DNA of 64,000 nucleotides, from assembly GCF_003201195.1 (NCBI RefSeq), contig NZ_QICQ01000009.1, positions 20,561 through 84,560 of the forward strand, read 5' to 3'. The notes below the pieces were generated by a model. That model was given only the letters and a program-made list of their open reading frames with translations, ran no database searches and was not told the DNA's origin. Position numbers and translations under genes: made by a program. The stretch comes from Nitrosomonas eutropha (GTDB taxonomy: Bacteria; Pseudomonadota; Gammaproteobacteria; Burkholderiales; Nitrosomonadaceae). Within the stretch, counting starts at the first letter, position 1; every line of letters begins with the position of its first letter. Shown here piece by piece: positions 1 to 9,286 of the stretch.

Positions 1-56
1 CACGCTAGGAGTGGTGGGTAAACAGGCTTTATCTATAATCATCCAGGACTGAACAC

Positions 57-1895
57 TTAATGGCTGACATAAAGCTTGTCAATTTCGGCCTGGTAGTGTT
101 TATAAATATTTTTTCGTTTTAATTTGAGAGTGGGAGTGAGCATTTCATTCTCTACTGTCCAGGGTTCAGGAATAAGCAGTGCACGGTGAACTTTGGCGTA
201 GCCTGGGAAGCCGCTGATCTGTCGGGCGATTTTTTCCAGAATGATTTCTTCAGCATATTCATCATAAGCCAGTGCATGCGGATCATTTTTTGTATTGCAG
301 TGCGTAGCAACGACTTCCCATCCATGCTTGCTCAGGACAACCAGCGCGCTCAAATAGGAACGTCCTTCTCCAATAATCATGACCTGTTCGAAGATCGGAT
401 CATGCAAAATGGCCGCTTCCATGTCAGCTGGCGGTATTTTCTCACCGGTGGACGTGACGATAATATCCTTTAGCCGGCCGGTAATGGTGATTCTTCCCTG
501 TTCGTCGATCTGTGCGGTATCTCCGGAATCAAGCCATCCATCTGCAGATAAGATGGCACTGGTGGCTTCCGGATTGTTCCAGTAACCCAGCATGACGTTG
601 GGACCGCGAATCAGCAAGGCATTCTGCTCGCCCAGCTTGACCTCCACTCCGGGAATAGGTTTACCGACGCTGGCCGGGACATTATCGTTCAACCGGTTGG
701 CGCAGACGACCGGGCTGGTTTCGGTCAGCCCGTAACCTTGCAGGATAGGTAATCCCAGTGCGATAAAAGTATGCGAAACTTCTGGCGATAATGCTGCGCC
801 TCCACTCATTACTTGCCACAGCCGTCCGCCCAGTTTTTCCATCACCTTGCGGGCGATCAATCGATCAAGCAGTGGCCACAGCAGGTGTGAAATTCGCCAG
901 CCAGTACGTCCCTGCTGATATTCAAAACGGCTGTATCCCACATCGACAGCCAGCTTGAATAACAGTCTGGCCACTGCAGAGCCTTCGGCCAGTTTTTCCT
1001 GGATTCCCACATAGATTCTCTCGTAAATTCTGGGTACTGAAATCAAAATGGTGGGCCGGATGATCAAGAGATCTTCCGATAACTGGCGAGTGGAACGTGC
1101 ATAGGCGATTGTTGCGCCACATAGCATGGGAGTGTAGTAGCCGGCTGTGCGCTCAAAAGTGTGGGACAGCGGCAAAAACGACAACAATATATCATCCGGC
1201 GTCACCGTAACAATCTGTGCACAAGCATGGGCATTGGACAAAATATTGTGATGGCTCAGCATTACTCCTTTCGGGCGACCAGTTGTACCGGAAGTGTAAA
1301 TAATGGTGGCCAGGGAATCAGGCTGATTCTCAGCGAGTGGACTATTCTCCGGTTTTTCCGGCAGCCAGTCCCGCAATGCGATGGCGCGTTGATGACCTGT
1401 CAGATGCACGTCTTGTGAAGTAGTGCTCATAATGACGATGCGCTTCAGTTGGCCAAGTTGCCCGGCAACTTGGCTAAATGCCTCCCACCGCGCCATGTTC
1501 TCCAGTAGCAGCAGACTGGCACCTGCATTATCCAGACACCAGGCGGCATTCTCAGCCCGATCCTCGATATAAAGCGGTACGACCACCAATCCCAACCCAA
1601 GTGCTGCCTGTTCAAACATGACCCATTGCGGGCAATTACGCACCATGATGGCCACCCGATCGCCAGGAGAGAGATTTTCCCGGGAAAATGCAGTCCGCCA
1701 GAGTTTAACAGCGCTGGCCATATCATCCCATGTGTAATCCAGCCAGGCTTCCTGGCTGACATCGTAGTCACGATAGGCGGTTGTGTGGGGGGTGCGTCTG
1801 ACCCGTTCTTGGAACAACCCATCAAGCGTCCGGGCCGTTTCAACGGGGATCACGTCTATGTTCCGGGATGGTGTGGCGGCAGTTATATGATTCAT
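57..1895 (-). CDS. AMP-forming long-chain acyl-CoA ligase
   Basis: The protein has 612 residues, the size of FadD15-type long-chain acyl-CoA synthetases. These activate fatty acids with ATP and CoA through an acyl-adenylate. Visible motifs are the AMP-binding P-loop YTSGTTGRPKG at about residues 200-210, the GYGLTETSP adenylation motif near 390, and the later SGD and GRLKD motifs followed by a C-terminal lysine region. There is no signal peptide, so it is cytoplasmic or membrane-associated. Its ATG overlaps the TGA of the upstream acyl-CoA dehydrogenase (ATGA), so the two are very probably co-translated and act in successive steps of fatty-acid activation and oxidation. Exact chain-length preference cannot be read from the sequence. 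Confidence 0.9.
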   Translation of the reverse strand: MNHITAATPSRNIDVIPVETARTLDGLFQERVRRTPHTTAYRDYDVSQEAWLDYTWDDMASAVKLWRTAFSRENLSPGDRVAIMVRNCPQWVMFEQAALGLGLVVVPLYIEDRAENAAWCLDNAGASLLLLENMARWEAFSQVAGQLGQLKRIVIMSTTSQDVHLTGHQRAIALRDWLPEKPENSPLAENQPDSLATIIYTSGTTGRPKGVMLSHHNILSNAHACAQIVTVTPDDILLSFLPLSHTFERTAGYYTPMLCGATIAYARSTRQLSEDLLIIRPTILISVPRIYERIYVGIQEKLAEGSAVARLLFKLAVDVGYSRFEYQQGRTGWRISHLLWPLLDRLIARKVMEKLGGRLWQVMSGGAALSPEVSHTFIALGLPILQGYGLTETSPVVCANRLNDNVPASVGKPIPGVEVKLGEQNALLIRGPNVMLGYWNNPEATSAILSADGWLDSGDTAQIDEQGRITITGRLKDIIVTSTGEKIPPADMEAAILHDPIFEQVMIIGEGRSYLSALVVLSKHGWEVVATHCNTKNDPHALAYDEYAEEIILEKIARQISGFPGYAKVHRALLIPEPWTVENEMLTPTLKLKRKNIYKHYQAEIDKLYVSH

Positions 1896-4228
1896 GCCGG
1901 AATTTCTCCTTGTGGATTACCCACCTGCTGCAAATCAGGTGAGAAATCATCCACCATGATGACGCGGTGGCGCAAGGCTTTCATTTCTGCCAGTAAAGTA
2001 GCTTCTCTATCGCTAATAATGCCTTGCGCCAGCGCCTGATTGATTTGTTCATCTTCGTGGGTAGTCAGGGTTTTATCTTTGACTGCTTGCCTCAGTCTGG
2101 CTTCAATTGGTTCGCAGGAGATGGCGCTAACCATGGCTTGCCCGAGTAATGCCAGAGGATCATCCTCGTCAGCCGGCAGGTAAATTCCCATTGTCAGGCG
2201 ATCACGTGCTTCTCCAGGGGTCAGAATGAGCCGGGCGACTTGATGTGAAAGCGTATCAGGAGGCGGCTGGCAGCGCATGCCGCGCGGAAAAACCATGAGT
2301 CGCAACAGGCACCGCGTGACTTTTCTGACCGGGAAATTAAGCAGGAATTCATGGAGTGCTTGCTGCATACGGTAGAGTGCATCCTGCATGGACCAGTGTA
2401 AAAATGGCAGATCGGCAGCAGGGCGGCCATCATCCTCAAAACGTTTAAGCGTGGCTGAACAAAGATACAACTGGCTGAGCACATCGCCCAGACGTGCGGA
2501 AAGACGTTCACGCCGCTTGAGTGTGCCACCCAGCTTCAGCATGGCAACATCCGTTAGCAGCGCAAAGGAAGCAGAGAAACGTGTCAGCTGTCGGTAGTAA
2601 TTGACAGTTTCACTGGCTGCATTTGCCGGCACTTCTTTGATCAATCGCAGACTGAAACCAAAAATCAGACTGCAGAATGCATTGCGCAAGGTAAAGGCTA
2701 CGTGTCCGATCAATGCCTTATCAAACGCTTGCAGACTGCGCTTCCTGTCTTGATCCCAAGCTGCGCTGATTTCCTGCAGCGTGAAAGGATGGGCACGGAT
2801 AGCACCTTGTCCAAAGATGATCATGTTGCGTGTCAGGATATTGGCACCTTCTACGGTGATTCCCACCGGTGTCTGCTGATAGGTGCGTGCCAGATAATTG
2901 GAGGGCCCCAGACAAATTCCCTTGCCGCCGTGAATATCCATGGCATCGTTAATCGCCTGGCGGCTGCGTTCGGTCAGATGATATTTGACGATTGCTGAAA
3001 TGACCGAGGGCTCCTCGCCTAGATCAACTGCACCGGCAGTCATGACGCGTGCGGCATCCATCATATAGGTGTTGCCGGCGATGCGGGCAAGTGCTTCCTC
3101 CACCCCCTCGAAATAACCAATTGGCAATCTGAATTGTACGCGTACCCGACCATAGGCACCGCTGCTCCAGGCAGATAACTTGGCTGCACCGACACTGGTG
3201 GCCGGCAGCGAAATCGATCGGCCGACGGAAAGACTGTTCATCAGCATGCGCCAGCCTTGTCCTGCTTTTTCCTGTCCACCAATGATCCAGTCCATGGGAA
3301 TGAAAACATCCTTGCCGGAATTGGGCCCATTCTGGAAAACACCATTCAGGGGAAAATGTCTGCGACCAATATCAATCCCCGGTGTATTGGTCGGAATCAG
3401 TGCCAGCGTAATGCCGATATCTTTTTCACCGCCAAGCAATCCATCCGGATCATATAGTCTGAATGCAAGCCCCAGCAAGGTGGCAACCGGCCCCAGCGTG
3501 ATATAGCGTTTTTCCCAGTTGATGCGTATTCCCAGTACATCCGGCTGACCATTAAATTCAGCGCGGCAGACGATGCCTGCATCTGGAATGGATCCGGCAT
3601 CCGAACCGGCTTCCGGCCCGGTCAATGCAAAACAGGGGATTTCAGTGCCATTGGCCAAGCGCGGCAAATAATGATTTTTCTGCTCTTCCGTTCCATAATG
3701 CAGCAATAACTCGGCCGGACCGAGTGAGTTGGGCACCATCACCGTAACCGCTGCGGTGTTGCTGCGCGAACTAATTTTCATCACCACTGCTGAATGTGCC
3801 AGTGCAGAAAAGCCGAGCCCACCGTATTCCTTGGGAATAATCAGCGCAAAAAAGCGGTTTCCCCGGATAAATTGCCAGACATCAGGTGGAAGATCATGCC
3901 GTTCATGCGTGATATGCCATTCATCCAGCATGGCACATAACTGCTCAACGGGGCCATCGAGAAAAGCCTGTTCCTCCGTACTCAAAGTTGGTTTGGGATA
4001 GGCCAGCAGCTTGTCCCAATTTGGTTTGCCGCTGAAGAGTTCACCTTCCCACCAAACTGTACCGGCGTCGAGCGCCTCCTGCTCGGTTTGGGAAATTTGT
4101 GGCAACAGCTTGCAAAAAACTCTCAAGGCAAGGTTGGAGACAATGTTGCGGCGTAGAAACGGCACCGTGAATAATGCCACGATGAGGACAAGCAACGCGA
4201 CAAACAGGAGCAAAACAAACTCTGACAT
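1892..4228 (-). CDS. fadE: acyl-CoA dehydrogenase, FadE type
   Basis: This is a large (about 778 residue) FadE-type acyl-CoA dehydrogenase, which carries out the first oxidation step of beta-oxidation. The N terminus is a hydrophobic segment (FVLLLFVALLVLIVALF), as in enterobacterial FadE. The middle carries the FAD-dependent dehydrogenase core, with GPEAGSDAG, the WEKRYITLGPVA block and IHGGKGI. A long C-terminal extension typical of FadE follows. A longer frame begins at 4240, but the ATG at 4226-4228 has GGAGAAAG at the right distance, and that site overlaps the upstream ATG, so I chose the internal start. It is the first gene of a two-gene unit with the acyl-CoA ligase. Confidence 0.9.
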   Translation of the reverse strand: MSEFVLLLFVALLVLIVALFTVPFLRRNIVSNLALRVFCKLLPQISQTEQEALDAGTVWWEGELFSGKPNWDKLLAYPKPTLSTEEQAFLDGPVEQLCAMLDEWHITHERHDLPPDVWQFIRGNRFFALIIPKEYGGLGFSALAHSAVVMKISSRSNTAAVTVMVPNSLGPAELLLHYGTEEQKNHYLPRLANGTEIPCFALTGPEAGSDAGSIPDAGIVCRAEFNGQPDVLGIRINWEKRYITLGPVATLLGLAFRLYDPDGLLGGEKDIGITLALIPTNTPGIDIGRRHFPLNGVFQNGPNSGKDVFIPMDWIIGGQEKAGQGWRMLMNSLSVGRSISLPATSVGAAKLSAWSSGAYGRVRVQFRLPIGYFEGVEEALARIAGNTYMMDAARVMTAGAVDLGEEPSVISAIVKYHLTERSRQAINDAMDIHGGKGICLGPSNYLARTYQQTPVGITVEGANILTRNMIIFGQGAIRAHPFTLQEISAAWDQDRKRSLQAFDKALIGHVAFTLRNAFCSLIFGFSLRLIKEVPANAASETVNYYRQLTRFSASFALLTDVAMLKLGGTLKRRERLSARLGDVLSQLYLCSATLKRFEDDGRPAADLPFLHWSMQDALYRMQQALHEFLLNFPVRKVTRCLLRLMVFPRGMRCQPPPDTLSHQVARLILTPGEARDRLTMGIYLPADEDDPLALLGQAMVSAISCEPIEARLRQAVKDKTLTTHEDEQINQALAQGIISDREATLLAEMKALRHRVIMVDDFSPDLQQVGNPQGEIPA

Positions 4229-4240
4229 GGCTTTCTCCAT

Positions 4241-4698
4241 GAATTTTTAGTGATTATTGATCGTTACACTACCCGAGAATAGGATGCTGTCAAGATTTTG
4301 TTTGTATCCGTACTTATGCTCAACAAACTTGGAGAAGCTTGATTTTTCCGGTAACAAATGTACCTCGAAGCATTGGGCAGTATTCTGATTGATGAAATTG
4401 GCCTGCATGCTGCCTTGACAATGCGCCATGATATGCCGAATGACTGGCATATGCTGAAGAAGAATGGCTTTGTTGATCTGACTATTGCCAAATTCAGAAT
4501 CCCGAAAAACCAGATTCCCATGCGGGTTGCAGCAAAATCGCGCACTCGCCATGTTGTGCCCCTGGGCTGGGCTTCGTAGGATGACTATGACCTGCGGCAG
4601 CATGCCCTGCGATCATTGCGATTTTGCCAGCAACGCGGCTCATGGAGGATCCGTGCAGAGGTTCCCTAACGATCAGTTTCGGATAATCTGTGATTTCG
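4241..4698. other. gene-poor stretch upstream of fadE
   Basis: About 460 bases between the start of fadE and the end of the DoxX gene. Reading frames up to 118 codons exist on both strands, but none has a clear ribosome-binding site plus recognisable family signature. The only recognisable piece is a possible short-chain dehydrogenase N-terminal fragment (4494-4643, minus), listed separately. The stretch is probably decayed coding sequence plus the fadE promoter region. Confidence 0.5.
4494..4643 (-). pseudogene. possible short-chain dehydrogenase N-terminal remnant
   Basis: Reading from the ATG at 4641-4643, the frame begins MSRVAGKIAMIAGHAAAG. This resembles the first strand and cofactor loop of short-chain dehydrogenases, usually of the form RVAGKVALVTGAASGIG. 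The TGxxxGxG loop is degraded (AGHAAAG) and the similarity stops after about 20 residues. The frame ends after 49 codons. I read it as a decayed fragment. Chance resemblance is possible because the match is short. Confidence 0.25.
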
Positions 4699-5079
4699 TC
4701 AAGCTCTGCTGCTGCGGTTGTCCAGGCTGTAGCCACCGGCACCATGCACTGCCAGCAGAGTGAAGCCACCTGCGATGGCAATATTTTTCATGAACATGAT
4801 CATTTGTGTCTGATCGGCAAGATTGCTGTGAAAAATTACTGCTGCTGCCAGTGTAAACAGTGCCAGAGCGACAGATACCAGGCGGGTTTTCCAGCCAATG
4901 ATAATTGCCAGAGCCCCACCCACTTCAAGCAGAATGACCAGCGGCAATAGTGTTCCTGGAACGCCCATTGCATCCATATAGCCTTGTGTATCTGAATAGC
5001 CACTAATTTTTGAAATACCTGCGAGTAAAAATATTTGTGCCAGAAGCAAACGTGCAACGAATTGACTGATTTTTTCCAT
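4699..5079 (-). CDS. DoxX family membrane protein
   Basis: A 126-residue integral membrane protein of the DoxX/SURF4-like family. The N terminus FVARLLLAQIFLLAGISKI is the usual first helix. Further hydrophobic helices follow (PLVILLEVGGALAIIIGW, ALALFTLAAAVIFH), and the length is normal for the family. DoxX proteins are often linked to redox or thiosulfate metabolism, but the biochemical role here is unknown. AAGGAG lies just upstream of the ATG. It follows the pirin gene after about 47 bases on the same strand, an arrangement common in proteobacteria, so the two are probably one transcript. Confidence 0.85.
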   Translation of the reverse strand: MEKISQFVARLLLAQIFLLAGISKISGYSDTQGYMDAMGVPGTLLPLVILLEVGGALAIIIGWKTRLVSVALALFTLAAAVIFHSNLADQTQMIMFMKNIAIAGGFTLLAVHGAGGYSLDNRSSRA

Positions 5080-5126
5080 TTGAATCTCCTTGCCAGTAAG
5101 CTGGTGTTTCTTAAAAATACTTTTTA

Positions 5127-5990
5127 TTACTTGCGTTTAATCCATGCTTTATCACGCACAAATTGATTGGATTGATAATCCTGTAGCGCCTCATCAATTT
5201 GTTCGCGGGTATTCATAACGAACGGGCCATACTGCACGATTGGCTCGTGCAATGGTTTTCCGCTGACTGCAATGAAACGTACTCCTTGTTCTCCTGCCAC
5301 GAAGTCGAAAATGCTGTCGTCAACACCTATCACAACCAAAGAATGAAGTGCGACAGCCTGTCCGTTAAATTGTCCATTGCCTTCAAATACATAAATGAAG
5401 CTTGTATTCTGCGCCGGTAACTGGTGCTGAAAATGCCGTCCGGGCTGTAGCTGTACATCAAAATAAGTTACTTGCGTCAAATCATCCTGGATCGGTGCAA
5501 CGGCATTACCCAATCGGCCGATCAACACTTTCAGTCGGTAGTCTGCTGTTTCTATCACTGGGAATGCCGCTGCAGGAAATTCCTGATATTCCGGATGATC
5601 CATCTTGTTGACCGCAGGCAGATTAATCCACAGTTGGAATCCACGCAGCAAGCCATTTTCCTGTTTCGGCATTTCGGAATGAATCACCCCGCTGGCCGCT
5701 TTCATCCACTGTGCTGAGCCCGGTTCGAGGTTGCCGGTATTGCCCATGCTGTCCTGATGCTGCATATAGCCATCCAGCATATAGGTGAAAGTGATAAACC
5801 CCCGGTGCGGATGTGACGGAAAGCCGGCAATGTAATCATTCGGATTGTCACTGCTGATGTGATCTAGTAACAGGAAAGGATCATAATTGCGCAATGTTGC
5901 TGTGCCGATGGTGCGGTGCACGATTACGCCGGCCCCTTCAGGTACTGCTGTCGCGGGAATGATTCGTACAGAATTTACTAAGGTATTCAT
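5127..5990 (-). CDS. pirin family protein
   Basis: A bicupin of the pirin family, 287 residues from the chosen start. The N-terminal cupin carries the metal-binding signature HPHRGF, followed by TYMLDGYMQHQDSMGN and the conserved WMKAASGVIHSEMP block. The C-terminal pirin domain ends with the usual NTREQIDEALQDYQ. Some pirins have quercetinase activity, while others are redox-sensing regulators; the sequence does not decide between them. A frame begins ten codons earlier, but AGGAG precedes the ATG at 5988-5990, which I prefer. It is transcribed with DoxX and divergent from a LysR regulator. Confidence 0.9.
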   Translation of the reverse strand: MNTLVNSVRIIPATAVPEGAGVIVHRTIGTATLRNYDPFLLLDHISSDNPNDYIAGFPSHPHRGFITFTYMLDGYMQHQDSMGNTGNLEPGSAQWMKAASGVIHSEMPKQENGLLRGFQLWINLPAVNKMDHPEYQEFPAAAFPVIETADYRLKVLIGRLGNAVAPIQDDLTQVTYFDVQLQPGRHFQHQLPAQNTSFIYVFEGNGQFNGQAVALHSLVVIGVDDSIFDFVAGEQGVRFIAVSGKPLHEPIVQYGPFVMNTREQIDEALQDYQSNQFVRDKAWIKRK

Positions 5991-6125
5991 TGTTTTCTCC
6001 TTTTTCGTCCTGTCATGCATTGACAGGTTCTGCTTACCAGAAGCATTATCTACGTTGTTGTAATAAGAATAAATAGTGTTTTATGTAAATAATTGTTCTT
6101 GTATCTGGAACAATAAAAGGACTCT

Positions 6126-7058
6126 ATGGATCGATTTGAGAACATGAATACGTTTGCGTACATCGTGGAAGCGGGCAGTATCAGCGCTGCTGCGGATCGT
6201 ATGGATGTGGCCAAGTCTGTCATCAGCCGACGGTTAAAGGAACTGGAAGCGCACTTGGGCGTTCAGCTATTTCATCGCACTACGCGGCAAATGAAGCTTA
6301 CCGACAGCGGGCGTGCTTTTTACGAACAATCTGTTCGTATCCTCGCGGATATTCTCGAAGCCGAGCACGCCGTATCGCAATTTCATGGTGCTTTAAAAGG
6401 TAATTTGAAAGTGGCAGTTCCACTTAGCTTTGGTTTGATGCATCTGGGCCCGGCTATCACCGCATTCCTGCATACTCATCCGGGTATCAAATTTGATCTG
6501 GATTTCAATGATCGTCAGGTTGATTTGCTGGCGGAAGGTTTTGATCTTGCCATCCGCATTGCCAGCTTACCTGATTCCAGCCTGATCGCGCGTCACCTGG
6601 CACCAATTCAAGCCGTTATGTGCGCCAGCCCGGCGTATCTGGAGCACATGGGTATGCCGCAGACACCTGAAGAGCTCATCAGGCATCGCTGTCTGGCCTA
6701 CAATCTGATCAGTAATAGTGATAACTGGCATGTGTATGACCCTGCGGGACAATTGATCAAAACCAGAATTACTCCCTACCTGAAAGCCAGTAATGGCGAG
6801 TTTCTGCGTGATGCCGCCGTCGATGGGCTGGGTATCGTATTGCTGCCGGCTTTCATTGTTTATCGGGAAATCGAACACGGTGCGTTACTGCCGATATTAA
6901 CGGAATACCACTATTCGCAACTGGCAGCCTATGCCATCTACCCGCAAACTCGTCACCTCTCGCAGCGTGTCAGAGCATTTGTCGATTTCCTGAGCAAGCG
7001 ATTTGAAGTAATGCCTTATTGGGATTCTTGCTTGCGCCATACAAAAAATATTTCATGA
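6126..7058 (+). CDS. LysR family transcriptional regulator
   Basis: A 310-residue LysR-type regulator of the usual size. The N-terminal winged helix-turn-helix reads AYIVEAGSISAAADRMDVAK, then VISRRLKELEAHLGVQLFHR and the linker TTRQMKLTDSG. The C-terminal substrate-binding fold contains LKVAVPLSFG and DGLGIVLLPAF. An AAGGA site precedes the ATG. It is divergent from the pirin-doxX pair, with 135 bases between starts. LysR regulators commonly control the divergent neighbour, so control of pirin-doxX is the likely role. The ligand is unknown. Confidence 0.9.
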   Translation: MDRFENMNTFAYIVEAGSISAAADRMDVAKSVISRRLKELEAHLGVQLFHRTTRQMKLTDSGRAFYEQSVRILADILEAEHAVSQFHGALKGNLKVAVPLSFGLMHLGPAITAFLHTHPGIKFDLDFNDRQVDLLAEGFDLAIRIASLPDSSLIARHLAPIQAVMCASPAYLEHMGMPQTPEELIRHRCLAYNLISNSDNWHVYDPAGQLIKTRITPYLKASNGEFLRDAAVDGLGIVLLPAFIVYREIEHGALLPILTEYHYSQLAAYAIYPQTRHLSQRVRAFVDFLSKRFEVMPYWDSCLRHTKNIS

Positions 7059-7228
7059 GGTTTCCTCCAAGTTATCAGCTTTACGGGATAAAACACAAGG
7101 TACGGTTAGCGGGTGTAAATTTTTGTGATAACAGCTTGATTCAGGGCAGGGAGGAAATGCAGGAGCTTGACAAGCAATTTGAGGTTGTTTTAATGCTCTT
7201 CAGGTAAGTTTATGACGAGAGGTAGAGT

Positions 7229-8368
7229 GTGAAGAAAAATAATTTACAGATTTGTATGGGCACCTTCTTGGCTGCCGCGCTGGTTTTTGGGCAGACAGTA
7301 CAGGCAGATGAGCTGATTTTGCGTGGCAACCAAACTATCAGTGATGATGCGGATGTCAGTGTCATTATTGTCGGTAATTCTGGTGCCAATTCTACGAGTG
7401 GTGATGGTCATCTTATTGTTAATAGTGGCGCAACACTCGCGAATTTTGATGGGAATTCTCCAACGCTCTCTGGCCGGATTGATGGTGTGGAATATCACCA
7501 TGAGGATGGCTATCTTGGCTTTAATGCCGGTTCAACTGGCACCGCCACTGTTACGGGTGAGGATACACTCTGGGATAACTCAAGTGGCGGTTTGTATACC
7601 GGCTACCTTGGACAGGCTTTGCTTGTCGTGGAAGAGGGTGGAAGAGTTGTCAGCGAGCAGGGCTATCTTGGGTACCAGGCCGGTTCTACGGGTGCTGCTG
7701 TTGTTACCGGTGTAGATTCTCGTTGGGACAACTTGGGAAATCTTTACATTGGCGGGAATGCTTCCAGTACGGGTGGCCAGGGGAATCTTGTTGTCAATGA
7801 TGGCGGCGTTGTGTCGGCCGATGAGGGTGCCACTATCTGGTCTGTCGGCAGTCTTGCGGGCAAAGGTGGCATGCTGGAGGGGGATGTTATCAACCATGGC
7901 CTGATCAGTCCGGGCAATTCTGCCAATCCGTTTGGCGTGCTGACGATTACCGGTGATCTTGTATTGGAAGAGAGCAGTACACTGGTCTTTGAAATTTTTG
8001 ATCCAACGCTGTATGACCAGCTTTTTGTTAATGGTGATTTTACAATGGGTGGCTCGTTGGCGCTGGATTTTGACAATTTTATCCAGTCAGCTTTTGATAC
8101 TACTTATGACCTGATCCAGGTTGGTGGTAACCTCACTGGCACATGGGACAATTTCGATATTAATACTTCCACCGGGTTTGATTCCAGTCTGCTGACTTAC
8201 AGCGTCGCGGGTAGTGATAGTCTCGGTTACAGTCAGGTGCTTCGTCTAACTGTTGCAGGTGTGGGGAATCCGAAAAATCCTATTCCTGAACCAGCCACTG
8301 TCTTGTTGATCGGACTGGGTGGCATGATGATGCTGTGGCAGTGGCGTCGGAGTGCCCTGGCCAGCTAA
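7229..8368 (+). CDS. PEP-CTERM sorted surface protein with repeats
   Basis: A 379-residue exported protein. It has an N-terminal signal peptide (basic start, then LAAALVFGQTVQA) and a C-terminal PEP-CTERM sorting tail: IPEPATVLLIGLGGMMMLW followed by arginines. Such tails are recognised by exosortase, so the protein is probably processed and released to the surface or matrix. The middle has autotransporter-passenger-like repeats: the unit GYLGxxAGSTGxAxVTG, followed by an SxWDN box, occurs twice (about residues 91-112 and 146-168), with a degenerate GGNASSTG copy after it. A GTG start fits the signal peptide. No catalytic motif was seen; a structural or adhesive role is an inference. Confidence 0.85.
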   Translation: MKKNNLQICMGTFLAAALVFGQTVQADELILRGNQTISDDADVSVIIVGNSGANSTSGDGHLIVNSGATLANFDGNSPTLSGRIDGVEYHHEDGYLGFNAGSTGTATVTGEDTLWDNSSGGLYTGYLGQALLVVEEGGRVVSEQGYLGYQAGSTGAAVVTGVDSRWDNLGNLYIGGNASSTGGQGNLVVNDGGVVSADEGATIWSVGSLAGKGGMLEGDVINHGLISPGNSANPFGVLTITGDLVLEESSTLVFEIFDPTLYDQLFVNGDFTMGGSLALDFDNFIQSAFDTTYDLIQVGGNLTGTWDNFDINTSTGFDSSLLTYSVAGSDSLGYSQVLRLTVAGVGNPKNPIPEPATVLLIGLGGMMMLWQWRRSALAS

Positions 8369-8454
8369 TAGCAGCAATCAACACATTTTCCCGCCACACA
8401 TGCGTGTAAATAGTCAAGCTAGTCTTTAAATTTTAGAAGAGGTCCAATTCAATT

Positions 8455-9150
8455 ATGCCAACCAGTTATGATGTCAGGTTATTGCAGAAAAAGGAAATAG
8501 CTGAAGGAACCATGGAATTCACGCTGGAAAAGCCCAAGGGCTTTGAGTATCGTGCGGGTCAATATGGTGATCTGGTGCTGCCGCCTTCTACCGGGCTGAA
8601 CGACAGCAATAACAAACATGGTTTTTCATTCGTTAGTGCACCATTTGAGGACACGTTGCGCATGGCTACCCGCATGCGTGATTCGCTCTATAAAAGAGCA
8701 GCAGCCAAAGTTCCGGAAGGGACCATGGTGCAACTGCTTGCGCTGTGGGGAGATTTCACACTGCAAAAAAACGAGGCTGTCCCGGTAGTGTTTATCACAG
8801 GTGGCATTGGTATTACACCAGTGCGCAGCATTATTGCGCAGGCTACGCATGACAAGACAAATCACAAAATTACACTGATTTACGCCAACCGCACACCTGT
8901 ACAGGCTGCTTACACTGATGATCTGAAATGGCTTGCAGGAGAAAATAAAAATTTTACTTTTGTACCGGTGTATACATCAACCCAAGGTCACGTTAATGCA
9001 GAACTCATCAAACAACATGTGCCTGATATTATTGCATCGCGCTATTATTTGTCTGGCCCGGAAGGCATGGTTAAGGCCATGCGCGCACTGCTGATTGAGA
9101 TTGGCGCTGATGAAGATAACATCAGAACAGAAGAGTTTGAAGGGTACTAG
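8455..9150 (+). CDS. FNR-type FAD/NAD(P)H oxidoreductase
   Basis: A 231-residue flavin oxidoreductase of the ferredoxin-NADP reductase superfamily. The N-terminal FAD-binding barrel includes RAGQYGDLVLP and HGFSFVSAP, the last standing where RxYS usually occurs. The C-terminal nucleotide-binding domain includes FITGGIGITPVRSI and the YYLSGPEGMV motif, ending in an aromatic residue (EEFEGY). There is no iron-sulfur domain or signal peptide, so it is a soluble reductase that would pass electrons from NAD(P)H to an unknown acceptor. It stands alone and converges on the multicopper oxidase gene. Confidence 0.85.
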   Translation: MPTSYDVRLLQKKEIAEGTMEFTLEKPKGFEYRAGQYGDLVLPPSTGLNDSNNKHGFSFVSAPFEDTLRMATRMRDSLYKRAAAKVPEGTMVQLLALWGDFTLQKNEAVPVVFITGGIGITPVRSIIAQATHDKTNHKITLIYANRTPVQAAYTDDLKWLAGENKNFTFVPVYTSTQGHVNAELIKQHVPDIIASRYYLSGPEGMVKAMRALLIEIGADEDNIRTEEFEGY

Positions 9151-9256
9151 CCCAAGCATATGACGACAAAAAATTCTACTGACATTTATTTATATCTGAT
9201 CTGGTACTTTGCATCGAAAAAGCTCAATTGATCTACCCGCAGGATCATTCTGATTC

Positions 9257-9283
9257 AAGGCCCCCTGTAAAAACGGGAGCCTT
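9257..9283. terminator. stem-loop between convergent genes
   Basis: AAGGCCCCC pairs with GGGAGCCTT (one C-A mismatch) around a short loop containing TGTAAAAAC. The flanking sequence is AT-rich. It lies between the convergent flavin reductase and multicopper oxidase genes, so it probably terminates either or both. Confidence 0.55.
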
Positions 9284-9286
9284 CTA

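Noticed and set aside
4247..4603. 118-codon minus-strand frame upstream of fadE
   Set aside because: No homology recognised, no clear ribosome-binding site and overlapping frames on both strands; left as unexplained.
7019..7207. 62-codon frame between the LysR and PEP-CTERM genes
   Set aside because: Overlaps the end of the LysR gene and has no site or signature.
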